From NCBI GenBank assembly GCA_948473085.1, contig CAOKWH010000007.1, positions 1-64,000 of the forward strand: a DNA stretch of 64,000 nucleotides, read 5' to 3'. Source of the stretch: an uncultured Clostridia bacterium (GTDB taxonomy: Bacteria > Bacillota > Clostridia > Oscillospirales > Ruminococcaceae). A model generated the notes under the pieces. That model did no database searches and had not been told where the DNA came from. It saw only the letters and a list, made by a program, of their open reading frames with translations. Below, in pieces: positions 36,650 to 44,844 of this stretch (within the stretch, counting starts at the first letter, position 1; every line of letters begins with the position of its first letter). The translations under genes and the position numbers were made by a program.

Positions 36650-36685
36650 ACAGGATGAACCATTTTTAAACTTTCGCCCCAGGGG

Positions 36686-36714
36686 TTGTGTTTCCGCCCA
36701 AAGGGGAATATAAT
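36686..36714 (+). promoter_or_regulatory. Promoter of the zinc-ribbon protein gene
   Basis: TTGTGT (36686-36691), a 17-bp spacer and TATAAT (36709-36714). Confidence 0.65.
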
Positions 36715-36783
36715 CAGAACAACGGGGGACAAACTATTGCTGTATGGCGGGGTTTGCCCGATTGATTTGGAGGTGTTTTGTCA

Positions 36784-37221
36784 ATGAGTTTTGTAGATAA
36801 GGTGATCCATTCGGCCAAGAATATGGCCAATGCCGCCAGCGAAAAGGCGGGGGAGGTGTACGAGATTGGCAAGCTGCGCCTGGCGCTGGCCAGCCTGAAC
36901 GGCGACCTGGACGCCGCCTATACCCAGCTGGGCCGTCTGGAGTACGACGCCCACCGGAATAAGAACGACAACACGGTGCTCATCGAGGCCTGCCTGGCCG
37001 AGATTGACAGCATCCAGCAGGATATGGATAGCCTAACCCAGGAGATTGCCGAGGCCACCGGCGAGCGGGTTTGCCCCCACTGCGCCGAGAGTGTGGCGGC
37101 CGACGCCGCCTACTGCCCCAAGTGCGGCGCCAAGATGGAGGCAAAAGCCGCCGAGGCCGCGCCCCTGGAGGAGGACTACATCACAGTGGAATCCAACGAG
37201 GCCCCGGCCCAGGAGGAATAA
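36784..37221 (+). CDS. Coiled-coil protein with C-terminal zinc ribbon
   Basis: A 145-residue protein. An Ala/Glu/Lys-rich helical N-terminus of about 85 residues is followed by a CPHC...CPKC zinc ribbon (residues about 100-120) and an acidic tail. Similar small clostridial proteins are annotated only as zinc-ribbon proteins; function is unknown. ATG 36784 is 8 nt from GGAGGTG. It has its own promoter and terminator. Confidence 0.8.
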   Translation: MSFVDKVIHSAKNMANAASEKAGEVYEIGKLRLALASLNGDLDAAYTQLGRLEYDAHRNKNDNTVLIEACLAEIDSIQQDMDSLTQEIAEATGERVCPHCAESVAADAAYCPKCGAKMEAKAAEAAPLEEDYITVESNEAPAQEE

Positions 37222-37239
37222 GCCGCTAAACCCTGCAAG

Positions 37240-37276
37240 CAGCCCTTCCGGCATGCCGCCGGGGGGCTGTTTTTGG
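37240..37276 (+). terminator. Terminator after the zinc-ribbon gene
   Basis: CAGCCCTTCCGGC pairs with GCCGGGGGGCTG (one mismatch region), followed by TTTTTG. Confidence 0.7.
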
Positions 37277-37392
37277 GTTTTGGCCCGGCGGGCCGTACTA
37301 TTTGCCCCCGGATGGGAATACCATAGAGCAGCAGGGGGAACAACCCACGCCGGGCTGCGGCCCGGAATTGTACAGGACAAGGGGGCGAGCAG

Positions 37393-39132
37393 TTGGAGCA
37401 AAAGGTGAGAGGCGGCGGGCAAAACTTTTTGCACGGGGCGCTGATCCTGGCGGTTTCGGCCTTTGCAGTCAAGCTGATTGGGGCCTTTTTCAAGGTGCCG
37501 CTGGCCAACATTTTGGGCGGCGGGGGCATGGGCTACTTTATGACGGCCTATGACCTGTTTAACCCGGTGCGGTCGCTGGCCATAGCGGGGGTGCCGGTGG
37601 CGGTGTCCAAAATGGTGTCCGAAAGCGTGGCCACCGGCCGGTATGCCGACGCCCGGCGCACCTTTCGGGCGGCAGTGGCCCTGATGTGCCTCACCGGCCT
37701 GGCAGGCAGCGCCATCATCTGCCGGTTTGGCGGGCGGTTTGCCGTGATGGCGGGCAACCCCGGCGCCGCTGTGGCCGTGGCGTCGATTGCGCCGGCTATT
37801 TTCTGCTGCTGTATAATTGCGGCATATCGGGGATACTATGAAGGGCAGAGGAATATGTATCCCACTGCCGTTTCCCAGGTGTTTGAGGCGGTGATTAAGC
37901 TCATCTGCGGCATCGGCTTTGCCGGCTATGTCTACACCCGGGGGGTGAACGGCTACACCCAAAACGGTTATATCTTTGGGGTATATGCCCGGGATGCCGA
38001 TATGGCGGCGGCCATTTTATCCCAGTACACCGCGGCAGCGGCCATCTGGGGGGTGAGTGTCAGCACCTTTGGGGCAATGCTGTTCCTCATGGCCCGGCAC
38101 GCGCTGGTGGGGGATGCCCTGCCGCCCGGGACCGGCCCCGCCCGGAGCTACGCCAGCATTGCAGGCGAAATGCTGCGCACCGCTGTGCCGGTCTGCCTGG
38201 GCTCGCTGACGGTGAGCATGGCCTCGCTGGTGGACCTGTTTACGGTGATGAACCGGCTGGGCGCCGCCATTGCGGCCTCTCCTGGCGCCTTTGCCCAGGC
38301 CTATGGCGATATTTTAAAGGGGGGGATGGAGCTTTCCCAGCTGCCCAACTACCTATATGGCTCTTACACCGGGCTGGCCCTTACCATCTTTGGCATTGTG
38401 CCGGCGGTTACTACGGTGTTTGGCATCAGCGCCCTGCCCAATGTGGCCGCCGCCTGGAAGGTGCGGGACCGGGGGCGCACCCAGGCCAACATTGCAGCGG
38501 TGCTGCGCATTGTGGCCATCATCGCTGTGCCGGCGGGGCTGGGCATCAGCGCCCTGAGCCGCCCCATCCTGGAACTCTTTTTTGACGGCCGCCAGCAGGA
38601 GATTGGGGTGGCGGCGCCGCTGCTTTCGGTGCTGGGGGTGGCGGTCATCTTTGTTTCGCTGGCTTCCCCCATCAACAGCATGCTCCAGGGCATTGGCCGC
38701 ATTGACCTGCCGGTGAAGCTGATGGCCATTGGCGCCGCCATCAAATTCGGGGTGAACTTTTTGCTGCTGCGGGTGCCTCAAATTGGCATTTTGGCGGCGC
38801 CGGTGGGCACATTGGCCTGCTACCTGTTTTTGGTAGCGGCCTCGCTGTGGGCCATCCACCGGGAAACCGGGGTGCAAATCCGCTTTGGGGCCACCTTTGG
38901 GCGGCCGCTGCTGGCCGGGCTGTGCTGTGCCGGCGGGGCGTGGTTTGGCTACTATTCCCTGTTTGGCGGGGTGAAAAACCACCTTTATACCCTTTTGTCT
39001 ATTGGCATTGGTGCCATAATTTACTTTATTTTGCTTTTCGTTTTGCAGATAGTGACGAAAGATGACATTTTAATGCTGCCCGGCGGCAAAAAAATAGGAA
39101 AAACACTTGAAAAATTGCGTGTTATAAGATAA
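37393..39132 (+). CDS. Polysaccharide/lipid flippase of the MOP superfamily (YabM/SpoVB-like)
   Basis: A 579-residue protein with about 14 hydrophobic segments, starting in the pattern GGGQNFLHGALILAVSAFAVKLIGAFFKVPLANILG seen in SpoVB/MurJ-like flippases. Members move lipid-linked glycans or lipid II. Its position before hup-rqcP-yabP-yabQ-divIC-yabR matches yabM of Bacillus, so a role in cell-wall or spore-cortex precursor export is likely but inferred. The start is TTG 37393 with a modest AAGGGGGCGAG site. Confidence 0.85.
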   Translation: MEQKVRGGGQNFLHGALILAVSAFAVKLIGAFFKVPLANILGGGGMGYFMTAYDLFNPVRSLAIAGVPVAVSKMVSESVATGRYADARRTFRAAVALMCLTGLAGSAIICRFGGRFAVMAGNPGAAVAVASIAPAIFCCCIIAAYRGYYEGQRNMYPTAVSQVFEAVIKLICGIGFAGYVYTRGVNGYTQNGYIFGVYARDADMAAAILSQYTAAAAIWGVSVSTFGAMLFLMARHALVGDALPPGTGPARSYASIAGEMLRTAVPVCLGSLTVSMASLVDLFTVMNRLGAAIAASPGAFAQAYGDILKGGMELSQLPNYLYGSYTGLALTIFGIVPAVTTVFGISALPNVAAAWKVRDRGRTQANIAAVLRIVAIIAVPAGLGISALSRPILELFFDGRQQEIGVAAPLLSVLGVAVIFVSLASPINSMLQGIGRIDLPVKLMAIGAAIKFGVNFLLLRVPQIGILAAPVGTLACYLFLVAASLWAIHRETGVQIRFGATFGRPLLAGLCCAGGAWFGYYSLFGGVKNHLYTLLSIGIGAIIYFILLFVLQIVTKDDILMLPGGKKIGKTLEKLRVIR

Positions 39133-39348
39133 TATATAAATTGTCGCTGCCGCGCCGGAGGCCGCTTTTTGCCTATAATACGGCGTTTGTACCGGGTGCG
39201 GCGGCTGTCCCGTTTTGCAAATCAGGCCTGGGGGATATTTCCCCAAAGGTTTGGGCAGGATAACCCTGCTTGAGAATATCTACCGCCTGCCAGCGCAGCC
39301 TGCGGGGTGCCAGGGCGAACAAGCTATTTTAAATGGAGGAATTTTAAA
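39133..39348. other. Intergenic leader of the HU gene
   Basis: It contains a TATAAT at 39174-39179 without a clear -35 and several short GC stems, e.g. CCTGGGGG...CCCCAAAGG. No tRNA or known RNA was recognised. Confidence 0.4.
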
Positions 39349-39624
39349 ATGACAAAGACAGAACTCATCAGCGCAGTTGCCATGAAGGCAGAGCTGACAA
39401 AGAAGGATAGCGAAAAGGCAGTTTCGGCTGTGTTTGAGGCCATTACCGAGGCCCTGGTAGCAGGCGATCCGGTTTCCCTGGTGGGCTTTGGCAAGTTTGA
39501 AGTGAAGAACAGAAGCGAGAAGATGGGCATCAACCCCCGCACCAAGCAGCCGATGAAGATTGCTGCTTCCCGGCTGCCCGCGTTCCGCGCCGGCAAGGCC
39601 CTCAAGGATGCCGTTGCCAAGTAA
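39349..39624 (+). CDS. hup: DNA-binding protein HU
   Basis: A 91-residue HU/IHF-family nucleoid protein. It has MTKTELISAVA at the N-terminus, the GFGKFEVKNRSEK strand and the DNA-contacting arm GINPRTKQPMKIAASRLPAFRAGKALK. ATG 39349 is 8 nt from GGAGGA; the track start at 39307 is unsupported. Codon usage suggests high expression. It has its own terminator, so it is an independent unit within the yab block. Confidence 0.95.
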   Translation: MTKTELISAVAMKAELTKKDSEKAVSAVFEAITEALVAGDPVSLVGFGKFEVKNRSEKMGINPRTKQPMKIAASRLPAFRAGKALKDAVAK

Positions 39625-39647
39625 CTGAAAACAAGAGCTGTAAGCAT

Positions 39648-39680
39648 TCGGGCCAGGGGGTATTCCCGGCCCGATTTTTG
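39648..39680 (+). terminator. Terminator after hup
   Basis: TCGGGCC / GGCCCGA with an inner GGGG...TTCCC pairing, followed by TTTTTG. Confidence 0.8.
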
Positions 39681-39703
39681 TTGTAAAAAGGAGAGTTTGG
39701 TTT

Positions 39704-39946
39704 ATGCGTTTGGATAAATACCTGAAGCTGACACGGCTGATAAAGCGCCGCACCATTGCCAACGAGGCCTGCGACGCCGGCCGGGTGCTGGTGAACGGCA
39801 AGGAGGCCAGGGCCTCGCTGGCCGTAAAGGAGGGGGACATTATCGAAATTAACCTGGGCAGCCGCCCGCTGAAGGCCAAGGTACTCAAGGTGAGCGAGCA
39901 TATCACCAAGGAGGACGCCCCCACCCACTACCAGCTGCTGGATTAG
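39704..39946 (+). CDS. rqcP: S4-domain RNA-binding protein RqcP (YabO)
   Basis: An 80-residue S4-domain protein: MRLDKYLKLTRLIKRRTIANEACDAGRVLVNGK matches the YabO/RqcP/Hsp15 family. RqcP works with RqcH on obstructed 50S subunits in ribosome-associated quality control. It begins the yabO-yabP-yabQ-divIC-yabR run. AAGGAGAG precedes the start. Confidence 0.92.
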   Translation: MRLDKYLKLTRLIKRRTIANEACDAGRVLVNGKEARASLAVKEGDIIEINLGSRPLKAKVLKVSEHITKEDAPTHYQLLD

Positions 39947-40007
39947 GGGTACTAATTGCCGGGATCCCCGCATATAGTTGCAGTAGAACATATCTGGGGG
40001 GATTTTC

Positions 40008-40289
40008 ATGGCTTCGGACAAGAAGGGCGCGGCCCAGCGCCCGCAGAATATCTTTATGGAGAGCCGCTCCAAAATGGCGGTGACCGGCGTGACCGATATT
40101 GACAGCTTTGATGAAAACAGCATCCTGCTGTATACCGACCTGGGGGCGCTGGTTATCCACGGCGCCGGGCTGCACATCGACCGCATCGACCTGGACAGCG
40201 GGGAGCTCACCCTCACCGGGGAGATTTCCTCCGCCGCCTACGACGAATCCCGGGTGAAGGGCGGCTTTTTCACCCGGCTGTTCCGGTAA
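40008..40289 (+). CDS. yabP: Sporulation protein YabP
   Basis: A 93-residue YabP/YqfC-family protein, with MESRSKMAVTGVTDIDSFDENSILLYTDLGALVIHG as the conserved core. YabP is needed for normal sporulation in Bacillus. A GGGGGG site precedes the ATG; yabQ follows after 4 nt. This is direct support for an endospore-forming host. Confidence 0.93.
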   Translation: MASDKKGAAQRPQNIFMESRSKMAVTGVTDIDSFDENSILLYTDLGALVIHGAGLHIDRIDLDSGELTLTGEISSAAYDESRVKGGFFTRLFR

Positions 40290-40293
40290 GGGC

Positions 40294-40728
40294 ATGGCAG
40301 CGGCGCAGTTTTACATCTTTTTGGGTGCCATGCGGCTGGGGGCGGTGTTCGCCCTGCTGTATGCCCTGCCGGCGGCGGCCCGCCGGGCTTTCCGGCTGTC
40401 CCGGTGGTGGGTGTCGGCGCTGGACCTGCTCTTTTTCTTCGGGGTGGGGCTGGTTAGCTTCCTCTACCTGCTTTCGGTGCTGGATGGGCAGCTCCGGGGC
40501 TTTGTGCTCATCGGCGAGGGGCTTGGGGCGCTGCTGGTGCGGTGCAGCGCCTACCCGCTGCTGCTGCGGGTGCTGGAGGGCCTTCTGGGGCTGCTGCGGC
40601 GCATTTTGCAGCTGCCGCTTTCCCTTTTGGCAAAAAGCGGGGCCATTGTACAAAAAGCATGGGGGAGAGCCGCCCCCCGGCTGAAAAATGCGATAAATTT
40701 TTCCCGGCAAATTCCCCCGCCCACTTGA
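40294..40728 (+). CDS. yabQ: Spore cortex biosynthesis protein YabQ
   Basis: A 144-residue protein with an N-terminal hydrophobic helix and two further membrane segments (LDLLFFFGVGLVSFLYLLSV; VLIGEGLGALLV), the YabQ arrangement. YabQ acts in spore cortex assembly in the mother-cell membrane. It follows yabP after 4 nt. The C-terminal part is Lys/Arg-rich and poorly conserved. Confidence 0.88.
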   Translation: MAAAQFYIFLGAMRLGAVFALLYALPAAARRAFRLSRWWVSALDLLFFFGVGLVSFLYLLSVLDGQLRGFVLIGEGLGALLVRCSAYPLLLRVLEGLLGLLRRILQLPLSLLAKSGAIVQKAWGRAAPRLKNAINFSRQIPPPT

Positions 40729-40754
40729 AAAACGGCTGGCAGATATAGTATAAT
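40725..40754 (+). promoter_or_regulatory. Promoter of divIC
   Basis: TTGAAA, an 18-bp spacer and TATAAT (40749-40754). The -35 overlaps the yabQ stop. It would let divIC be expressed in growth independently of the sporulation genes upstream. Confidence 0.7.
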
Positions 40755-40800
40755 TTAGATAGGCAAATTTGCGGCTATAAACAGGATGGAGGGGATGCCC

Positions 40801-41091
40801 ATGGCAAAGGTGTCGCAAAAGCGGAAAAACCTGCTGTTTAAGACAGCCATGCTGCTGTTTACCCTCTATATTGCGCTGTCGCTGGTGCAGATACAGGGCA
40901 AGATTCAGGAAAGCCGGGAGCTGCTGGAGCTGCTGGAGCAGCAGAACGAGGAGCAGCGCATTGCCAACAAGGAGTTGGAGCGGATATTGTCGGACGGCAC
41001 CCAGGAGGAGTATATTGAGCGGATTGCCCGGGAGCGCCTGGGCTTCGCCTATCCCAAGGAGCAGGTACTGATTGATATTTCCGGTAGTTGA
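40801..41091 (+). CDS. divIC: Septum formation initiator DivIC/FtsB family
   Basis: A 96-residue bitopic protein: a short basic cytoplasmic start, one membrane helix (about 14-33) and a leucine-zipper coiled coil (IQESRELLELLEQQNEEQR), then the conserved end RIARERLGFAYPKEQVLID. It joins FtsL and DivIB in the divisome. ATG 40801 is 6 nt from GGAGGGG; the track's 40786 start lies before that site. Confidence 0.92.
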   Translation: MAKVSQKRKNLLFKTAMLLFTLYIALSLVQIQGKIQESRELLELLEQQNEEQRIANKELERILSDGTQEEYIERIARERLGFAYPKEQVLIDISGS

Positions 41092-41125
41092 TGGCGGCCA
41101 AAAATTTTAGGAGGAACTATTCTGA

Positions 41126-41593
41126 ATGCAGCTGGTGGTTGGAAACATTGTTGAGGGCAAGGTAACGGGTATCACAAAGTTTGGCGCCTTTATCGATTTG
41201 GGCGAGGGCAACACAGGCATGGTACATATTTCTGAGGTGGCCGCTACCTTTGTAAAGGAAATTCGCGATTATATCAAGGAAAACGATATTGTAAAGGTGA
41301 AAATCCTCAGCATTGCTGAGGATGGCAAAATCAGCCTTTCCATGAAGAAGGCCGAGCCGCAGCAGGCCGCCCCCGGCCGGGAGCAGGGGGAAAGGGGCGA
41401 GCGCCCGGCGCGTCCCCGGCGGCAGTCTGCCCCCCGGGATACTGGCTGGAAGGGCCCTAAGCCGGTGGCCGAGCCCCAGAGCTTTGAGGATATGATGAGC
41501 CGGTTTAAACAAACCAGCGATGATAAAATGTCCGATTTGAAAAAGTATATGGACGGCAAGCGGGGCACCTCCTTTAAAAGGGGCCAGCGGTAA
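41126..41593 (+). CDS. S1-domain RNA-binding protein (YabR-like)
   Basis: A 155-residue protein with an N-terminal S1 domain (VVGNIVEGKVTGITKFGAFIDLGEGNTGMVHISEVA) and a basic Arg/Pro/Gly-rich C-terminus. YabR-like proteins, also called general stress protein 13-like, bind RNA and probably ribosomes. Position after divIC matches Bacillus yabR. AGGAGG precedes the ATG. Confidence 0.9.
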   Translation: MQLVVGNIVEGKVTGITKFGAFIDLGEGNTGMVHISEVAATFVKEIRDYIKENDIVKVKILSIAEDGKISLSMKKAEPQQAAPGREQGERGERPARPRRQSAPRDTGWKGPKPVAEPQSFEDMMSRFKQTSDDKMSDLKKYMDGKRGTSFKRGQR

Positions 41594-41603
41594 GAAGTTT
41601 GTA

Positions 41604-41632
41604 CGGAGTGTGCCCGACACACTCCGTTTTTT
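41604..41632 (+). terminator. Terminator after yabR-like gene
   Basis: CGGAGTGTG-CCCGA-CACACTCCG followed by TTTTTT; a textbook intrinsic terminator. Confidence 0.92.
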
Positions 41633-41649
41633 ATCGGCAGGAGGAACGG

Positions 41650-42813
41650 ATGGTACTAAAGAATATACGGATATGGACCAGGCACGGCCAGATTGAGCGG
41701 GGATATATTGTAACCCAGGGGAGCAAAATTGCCGATATTGGCCTGATGAAACACTATATTGACACTGGGGACGAGGTGCTGGACGCCGCCGGCTACACCG
41801 CCTACCCCGGCTTTATTGACGGGCACTGCCACCTGGGGCTGTTTGGGGACAGCCTGGGCTTTGAAGGGGAGGACGGCAACGAGGACACCGACCCCTGTAC
41901 CCCGCAGCTCCGGGCTATCGACGCCATCAACCCCCAAGATCGGGGCTTTGCCGAGGCGTTGGCGGCGGGCGTTACCACAGTAATAACCGGCCCGGGCAGC
42001 GCCAATGCCATTGGCGGGCAGTTCTGCGCCTTGAAAACCCACGGGCGCTTTGTGGAGGAAATGCTGGTCCGGGCGCCGGTGGCCATGAAGATGGCCCTGG
42101 GGGAGAACCCCAAGAGCACCTACAACGAAAAGGCCCAGGCCCCCACCACCCGTATGGCTACGGCTGCCGTGATCCGGGAGCAGCTGTTCAAGGCCCAGCG
42201 GTACCAGGCCGACCTGGTGCGGGCCAGCGAGGAGGATGGCGACGAGCCGGAGTTTGATATCAAATGCCAGGCGCTGCTGCCGGTGCTGAGCCAGAAGCTG
42301 CCGGTACACATCCATGCCCACCGGGCGGACGATATTGCCACGGCGGTGCGCATCTGCCGGGAGTTTAACCTGCGCTATGTGCTGGTGCACGCCACCGAGG
42401 GGCACCGGCTGGCCGACTATCTGGCCGAGCAGCAGGCCAGCGTGGTGTGCGGCCCGGTTATCAACCACCGCTCCAAGCCGGAGCTAGCGGGCTTTACGCT
42501 GGGCAATGCGGCTGCCCTGGCCCGGCAGGGGGTGGCGGTGTCCATCTGCACCGACCACCCGGAAATCCCGGTGGATTTTTTAGCCATCAGCGCCGGGCTG
42601 TGCGTCCGGGAGGGGCTGCCGTTTGATAAGGCGATGGAGGGCATCACCTACATCCCCGCCCTGCAAAGCGGCATTGCCGACCGGGTGGGCAGTATTGAAA
42701 AGGGGCTGGATGCCGATATCCTCTTGTTCCGGGGCAACCCCCTCACTTTGGAGGCCAAACCCGCCCTGGTGATGATAAATGGTGAGATAGTCCACAATAA
42801 TTTAACAAAATGA
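41650..42813 (+). CDS. Amidohydrolase-superfamily protein (imidazolonepropionase-like)
   Basis: A 387-residue metal-dependent hydrolase. N-terminal composite strands lead to PGFIDGHCHLG (metal HxH), then HIHAHRADDI, VLVHATEGH and the ICTDHPE aspartate. The C-terminal GSIEKGLDADILLF is typical. The substrate is not predictable; members act on cyclic amides or dipeptides. ATG 41650 follows AGGAGGAACGG. It sits between two terminator/promoter boundaries. Confidence 0.88.
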   Translation: MVLKNIRIWTRHGQIERGYIVTQGSKIADIGLMKHYIDTGDEVLDAAGYTAYPGFIDGHCHLGLFGDSLGFEGEDGNEDTDPCTPQLRAIDAINPQDRGFAEALAAGVTTVITGPGSANAIGGQFCALKTHGRFVEEMLVRAPVAMKMALGENPKSTYNEKAQAPTTRMATAAVIREQLFKAQRYQADLVRASEEDGDEPEFDIKCQALLPVLSQKLPVHIHAHRADDIATAVRICREFNLRYVLVHATEGHRLADYLAEQQASVVCGPVINHRSKPELAGFTLGNAAALARQGVAVSICTDHPEIPVDFLAISAGLCVREGLPFDKAMEGITYIPALQSGIADRVGSIEKGLDADILLFRGNPLTLEAKPALVMINGEIVHNNLTK

Positions 42814-42842
42814 TTGAAATTTTGTATAATTTGTGGTATAGT
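42814..42842 (+). promoter_or_regulatory. hpf promoter
   Basis: TTGAAA (42814-42819), a 17-bp spacer and TATAGT (42837-42842). It begins directly at the end of the amidohydrolase gene. Confidence 0.7.
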
Positions 42843-42931
42843 ATAGTCATAAGGAAAAAACCGCCAGAAAGCGGGGCTTTTCCAAGGCTATCCGGCCGGA
42901 TAGCAAGACGAAACAAAAAGGGGTTGAATGT

Positions 42932-43453
42932 ATGAACATCACTATCACTGGAAGAAAAACTGTTGTGAAGGATTCGTTTCGCGAGGAGGCCGACCGTCAG
43001 CTGGCCAAGTTTGACCGGCTTTTTGATGATGATGCATCCGCCCATATCACCGTAACCAACGAAGGCGGCCGGGAAACGGTGGAAATTACCATTCGGGGCA
43101 ACGGGATGATTTTCCGCACCGAAAAGACCACCGAGGATCGGAAGGATTCGCTGGACTTGGCCACCGATATGCTGTTCCGCCAGATTGTAAAGAACAAGGG
43201 CAAGCTGGAAAAGCGCTTTAAAAAGGCGCCGCCAGAGTTCTTTGACGCCCCGGTGGAGGAGGCACCCGACTATTCGGTGCTCAAGCGCAAGCACTTCACC
43301 CTCAAGCCCATGCTGGTGGAGGAGGCTATTTTGCAGATGGAACTGCTGGGGCATACCTTCTATATGTTCCAGAATGCCGAAACCGAAGTGGCCAATGTGG
43401 TGTATAAGCGCAATGCCGGCGGCTACGGCCTGTTGGAGCCGGACGAGGATTGA
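42932..43453 (+). CDS. hpf: Long-form ribosome hibernation promoting factor
   Basis: A 173-residue protein. The N-terminal HPF/YfiA domain (MNITITGRKTVVKDSFREEADRQL) binds the 30S decoding region. A linker joins it to a C-terminal dimerisation domain of about 60 residues (SVLKRKHFTLKPMLVEEAILQMELLGH), so it should form 100S ribosome dimers. It has its own promoter and terminator, fitting growth-phase control. Confidence 0.95.
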   Translation: MNITITGRKTVVKDSFREEADRQLAKFDRLFDDDASAHITVTNEGGRETVEITIRGNGMIFRTEKTTEDRKDSLDLATDMLFRQIVKNKGKLEKRFKKAPPEFFDAPVEEAPDYSVLKRKHFTLKPMLVEEAILQMELLGHTFYMFQNAETEVANVVYKRNAGGYGLLEPDED

Positions 43454-43485
43454 CAGGGCACATCTCGGGTAGATTGTATATAGAG

Positions 43486-43522
43486 AAAACCCCCGCTGGA
43501 TTTTTCCAGTGGGGGTTTTTCT
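43486..43522 (+). terminator. Terminator after hpf
   Basis: AACCCCCGCTGGA pairs with TCCAGTGGGGGTT (one G-T pair) around a short T loop; TTT-C-TT follows. Confidence 0.8.
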
Positions 43523-43733
43523 TGTGCTTTATAATGGGGTAGGGGGTTTGAGCCACCTGTAAAACCGAAAGCCTGCCCCTCCCGCGGCGTCCTCCGGTTT
43601 TGTGGGCATTCTGTGCCGGTTTGGATGGTTCCTTTCCCTTCTCAGGCACTTAGAAAGGGCTTTGCAGTAGAATGACTGCCCCTTTATGTTTTAAAATCTT
43701 AGTTTTATACAGTTGGTAGAGTTTTTTCTGCCC

Positions 43734-44534
43734 TTATTGATTGGGGGAGAGGAACAGGCCGACAACCTTGTTGTTCCCGCTGTCCTCTTTCAGGAGGAAA
43801 AAGGTGTTTGTATCTGCAACATAGCAGTACCGGCAGACATCCGGCGTAACGGCAGCGGAGTAGAGCGCGCCGCAACGGGCGGCTTTGGACAGGTCAATCC
43901 CCAGCTGCCCGGCCTGCTGCAGGGCTTCTTCCAGGTTGTTGGTGCTGTTGTAGCGCCATCCTGCCTCCTCCAGCACCTCCTGTGCCGAACGGTACATGGC
44001 GCAGGTCAGCACATCGGCCAGTATGCGCATGAGAAAGAGCGAAAGGGTCTCATCCAGCAGTTTCCAGTCGGTTTCGGTGTCCGCTTCGTGCAGGCTGTAG
44101 ACCGGCGGGTCGGGCAGGGCCAAATCCTCCAGGCGGATGCCGAAGGTGATGACGCCGGCGCTGTAGTCGCTGCCAATTTCCAGGTAGTTGGATACCCGCT
44201 CCGGCCAGCGCTCCTTAGGCAGCTGGGAGAGCTGGAAGCAGACATCCCCTTCATACTGTTTGGGGTCCTTTGCCCAGTCCTCCTGCCATTCGGCAATGAT
44301 TTCCGCCAGGATGTCGTAGGAAAAGCCGAGAGAGGGATGCTCCTCCGTTACCCAAATATCGGAGCATTCAAACAGCGGCTGATTCCACGCCCTGCTGAAA
44401 AAATCGAACAGGAGCGATGGCAGTTTTATCTTGTGGGCCGCCTCTAATTCCTCCAACTGCGCTTTCCCGGCGGGATTGGCGCAGCCCAGGAAGTTCAAAA
44501 GCTTTAGGGGCGTGGGGTTGTATTCGATGGACAT
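43734..44534 (-). CDS. SMI1/KNR4 (SUKH)-like protein
   Basis: A 266-residue cytoplasmic protein. The first half has the SUKH layout (LEELEAAHKIKLPSLLFDFFSRAWNQPLF; VTEEHPSLGFSYDILAEI). A long C-terminal part has a further helix-rich region that I do not recognise. Minus-strand AGGAGGG precedes the ATG. Such proteins are often toxin-immunity proteins, but no matching toxin adjoins it. The only good upstream promoter is that of the solo antitoxin-like RNA, with the RNA's terminator in between. The opposite-strand ORF 43713-44447 is rejected. Confidence 0.7.
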   Translation of the reverse strand: MSIEYNPTPLKLLNFLGCANPAGKAQLEELEAAHKIKLPSLLFDFFSRAWNQPLFECSDIWVTEEHPSLGFSYDILAEIIAEWQEDWAKDPKQYEGDVCFQLSQLPKERWPERVSNYLEIGSDYSAGVITFGIRLEDLALPDPPVYSLHEADTETDWKLLDETLSLFLMRILADVLTCAMYRSAQEVLEEAGWRYNSTNNLEEALQQAGQLGIDLSKAARCGALYSAAVTPDVCRYCYVADTNTFFLLKEDSGNNKVVGLFLSPNQ

Positions 44535-44570
44535 AAAAACCCTCCTAATTATTTTCCTTGCTCATCCAGG

Positions 44571-44660
44571 CAAATAAAAAGAAGTAACCGCCCAGCTCCC
44601 AAAGCAGCGGTTACTTCATGTAACTCAGGGGGCTAACCGTTTGTATCGGCAGCACCTTCT
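44571..44660 (-). ncRNA. Solo copy of a type I antitoxin-like antisense RNA
   Basis: Minus-strand RNA of about 90 nt predicted from a TTGACA-17-TATACT promoter to the hairpin GAAGTAACCGC...GCGGTTACTTC (44581-44617) followed by TTTTTATTT. The same unit lies over the intact toxin 345 bp away. The RNA ends about 37 nt before the SUKH gene start, so readthrough would enter that gene. Confidence 0.6.
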
Positions 44661-44666
44661 ATTTAT

Positions 44667-44695
44667 AGTATAGTAAAGTTTTGCGGGAATGTCAA
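44667..44695 (-). promoter_or_regulatory. Promoter of the solo antitoxin-like RNA
   Basis: Minus strand TTGACA (44690-44695), 17 bp, TATACT (44667-44672); near-consensus. Confidence 0.8.
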
Positions 44696-44719
44696 CCCGG
44701 TTTTGGCTGTCAAAACAGG

Positions 44720-44748
44720 TTGCTTTCTGTGGGTTTTTGTGTTATCCT
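44720..44748 (+). promoter_or_regulatory. Toxin promoter
   Basis: TTGCTT, a 17-bp spacer and TATCCT with TGT before it (extended -10). The leader contains AAGGGGC...GGCCCCTT, which could also pair with the downstream GGGGGG ribosome site and limit translation. Confidence 0.5.
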
Positions 44749-44844
44749 AAATTTGGTGCTACCGAAAAACGGCAAGCGGTTGGTCCCCTGTATTATCAAG
44801 GGGCACTTCTTGGCCCCTTAATCGAAAGAAAGGGGGGCTGCTAA

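Larger units (their letters stand above)
44564..44710. repeat. Direct repeat copy 1: solo antitoxin-type segment
   Basis: Nearly identical to 44908-45056. It begins in the toxin 3' coding end (ATCCAGGCAAATAAAAAGAAG) and continues through the antisense RNA terminator and promoter to GGTTTTGGCTGT. The toxin 5' part is missing here. Confidence 0.9.

Noticed and set aside
43713-44447. 244-aa plus-strand ORF
   Set aside because: Antisense to the SUKH-like gene, which has a proper ribosome site and family pattern; the plus ORF has neither.
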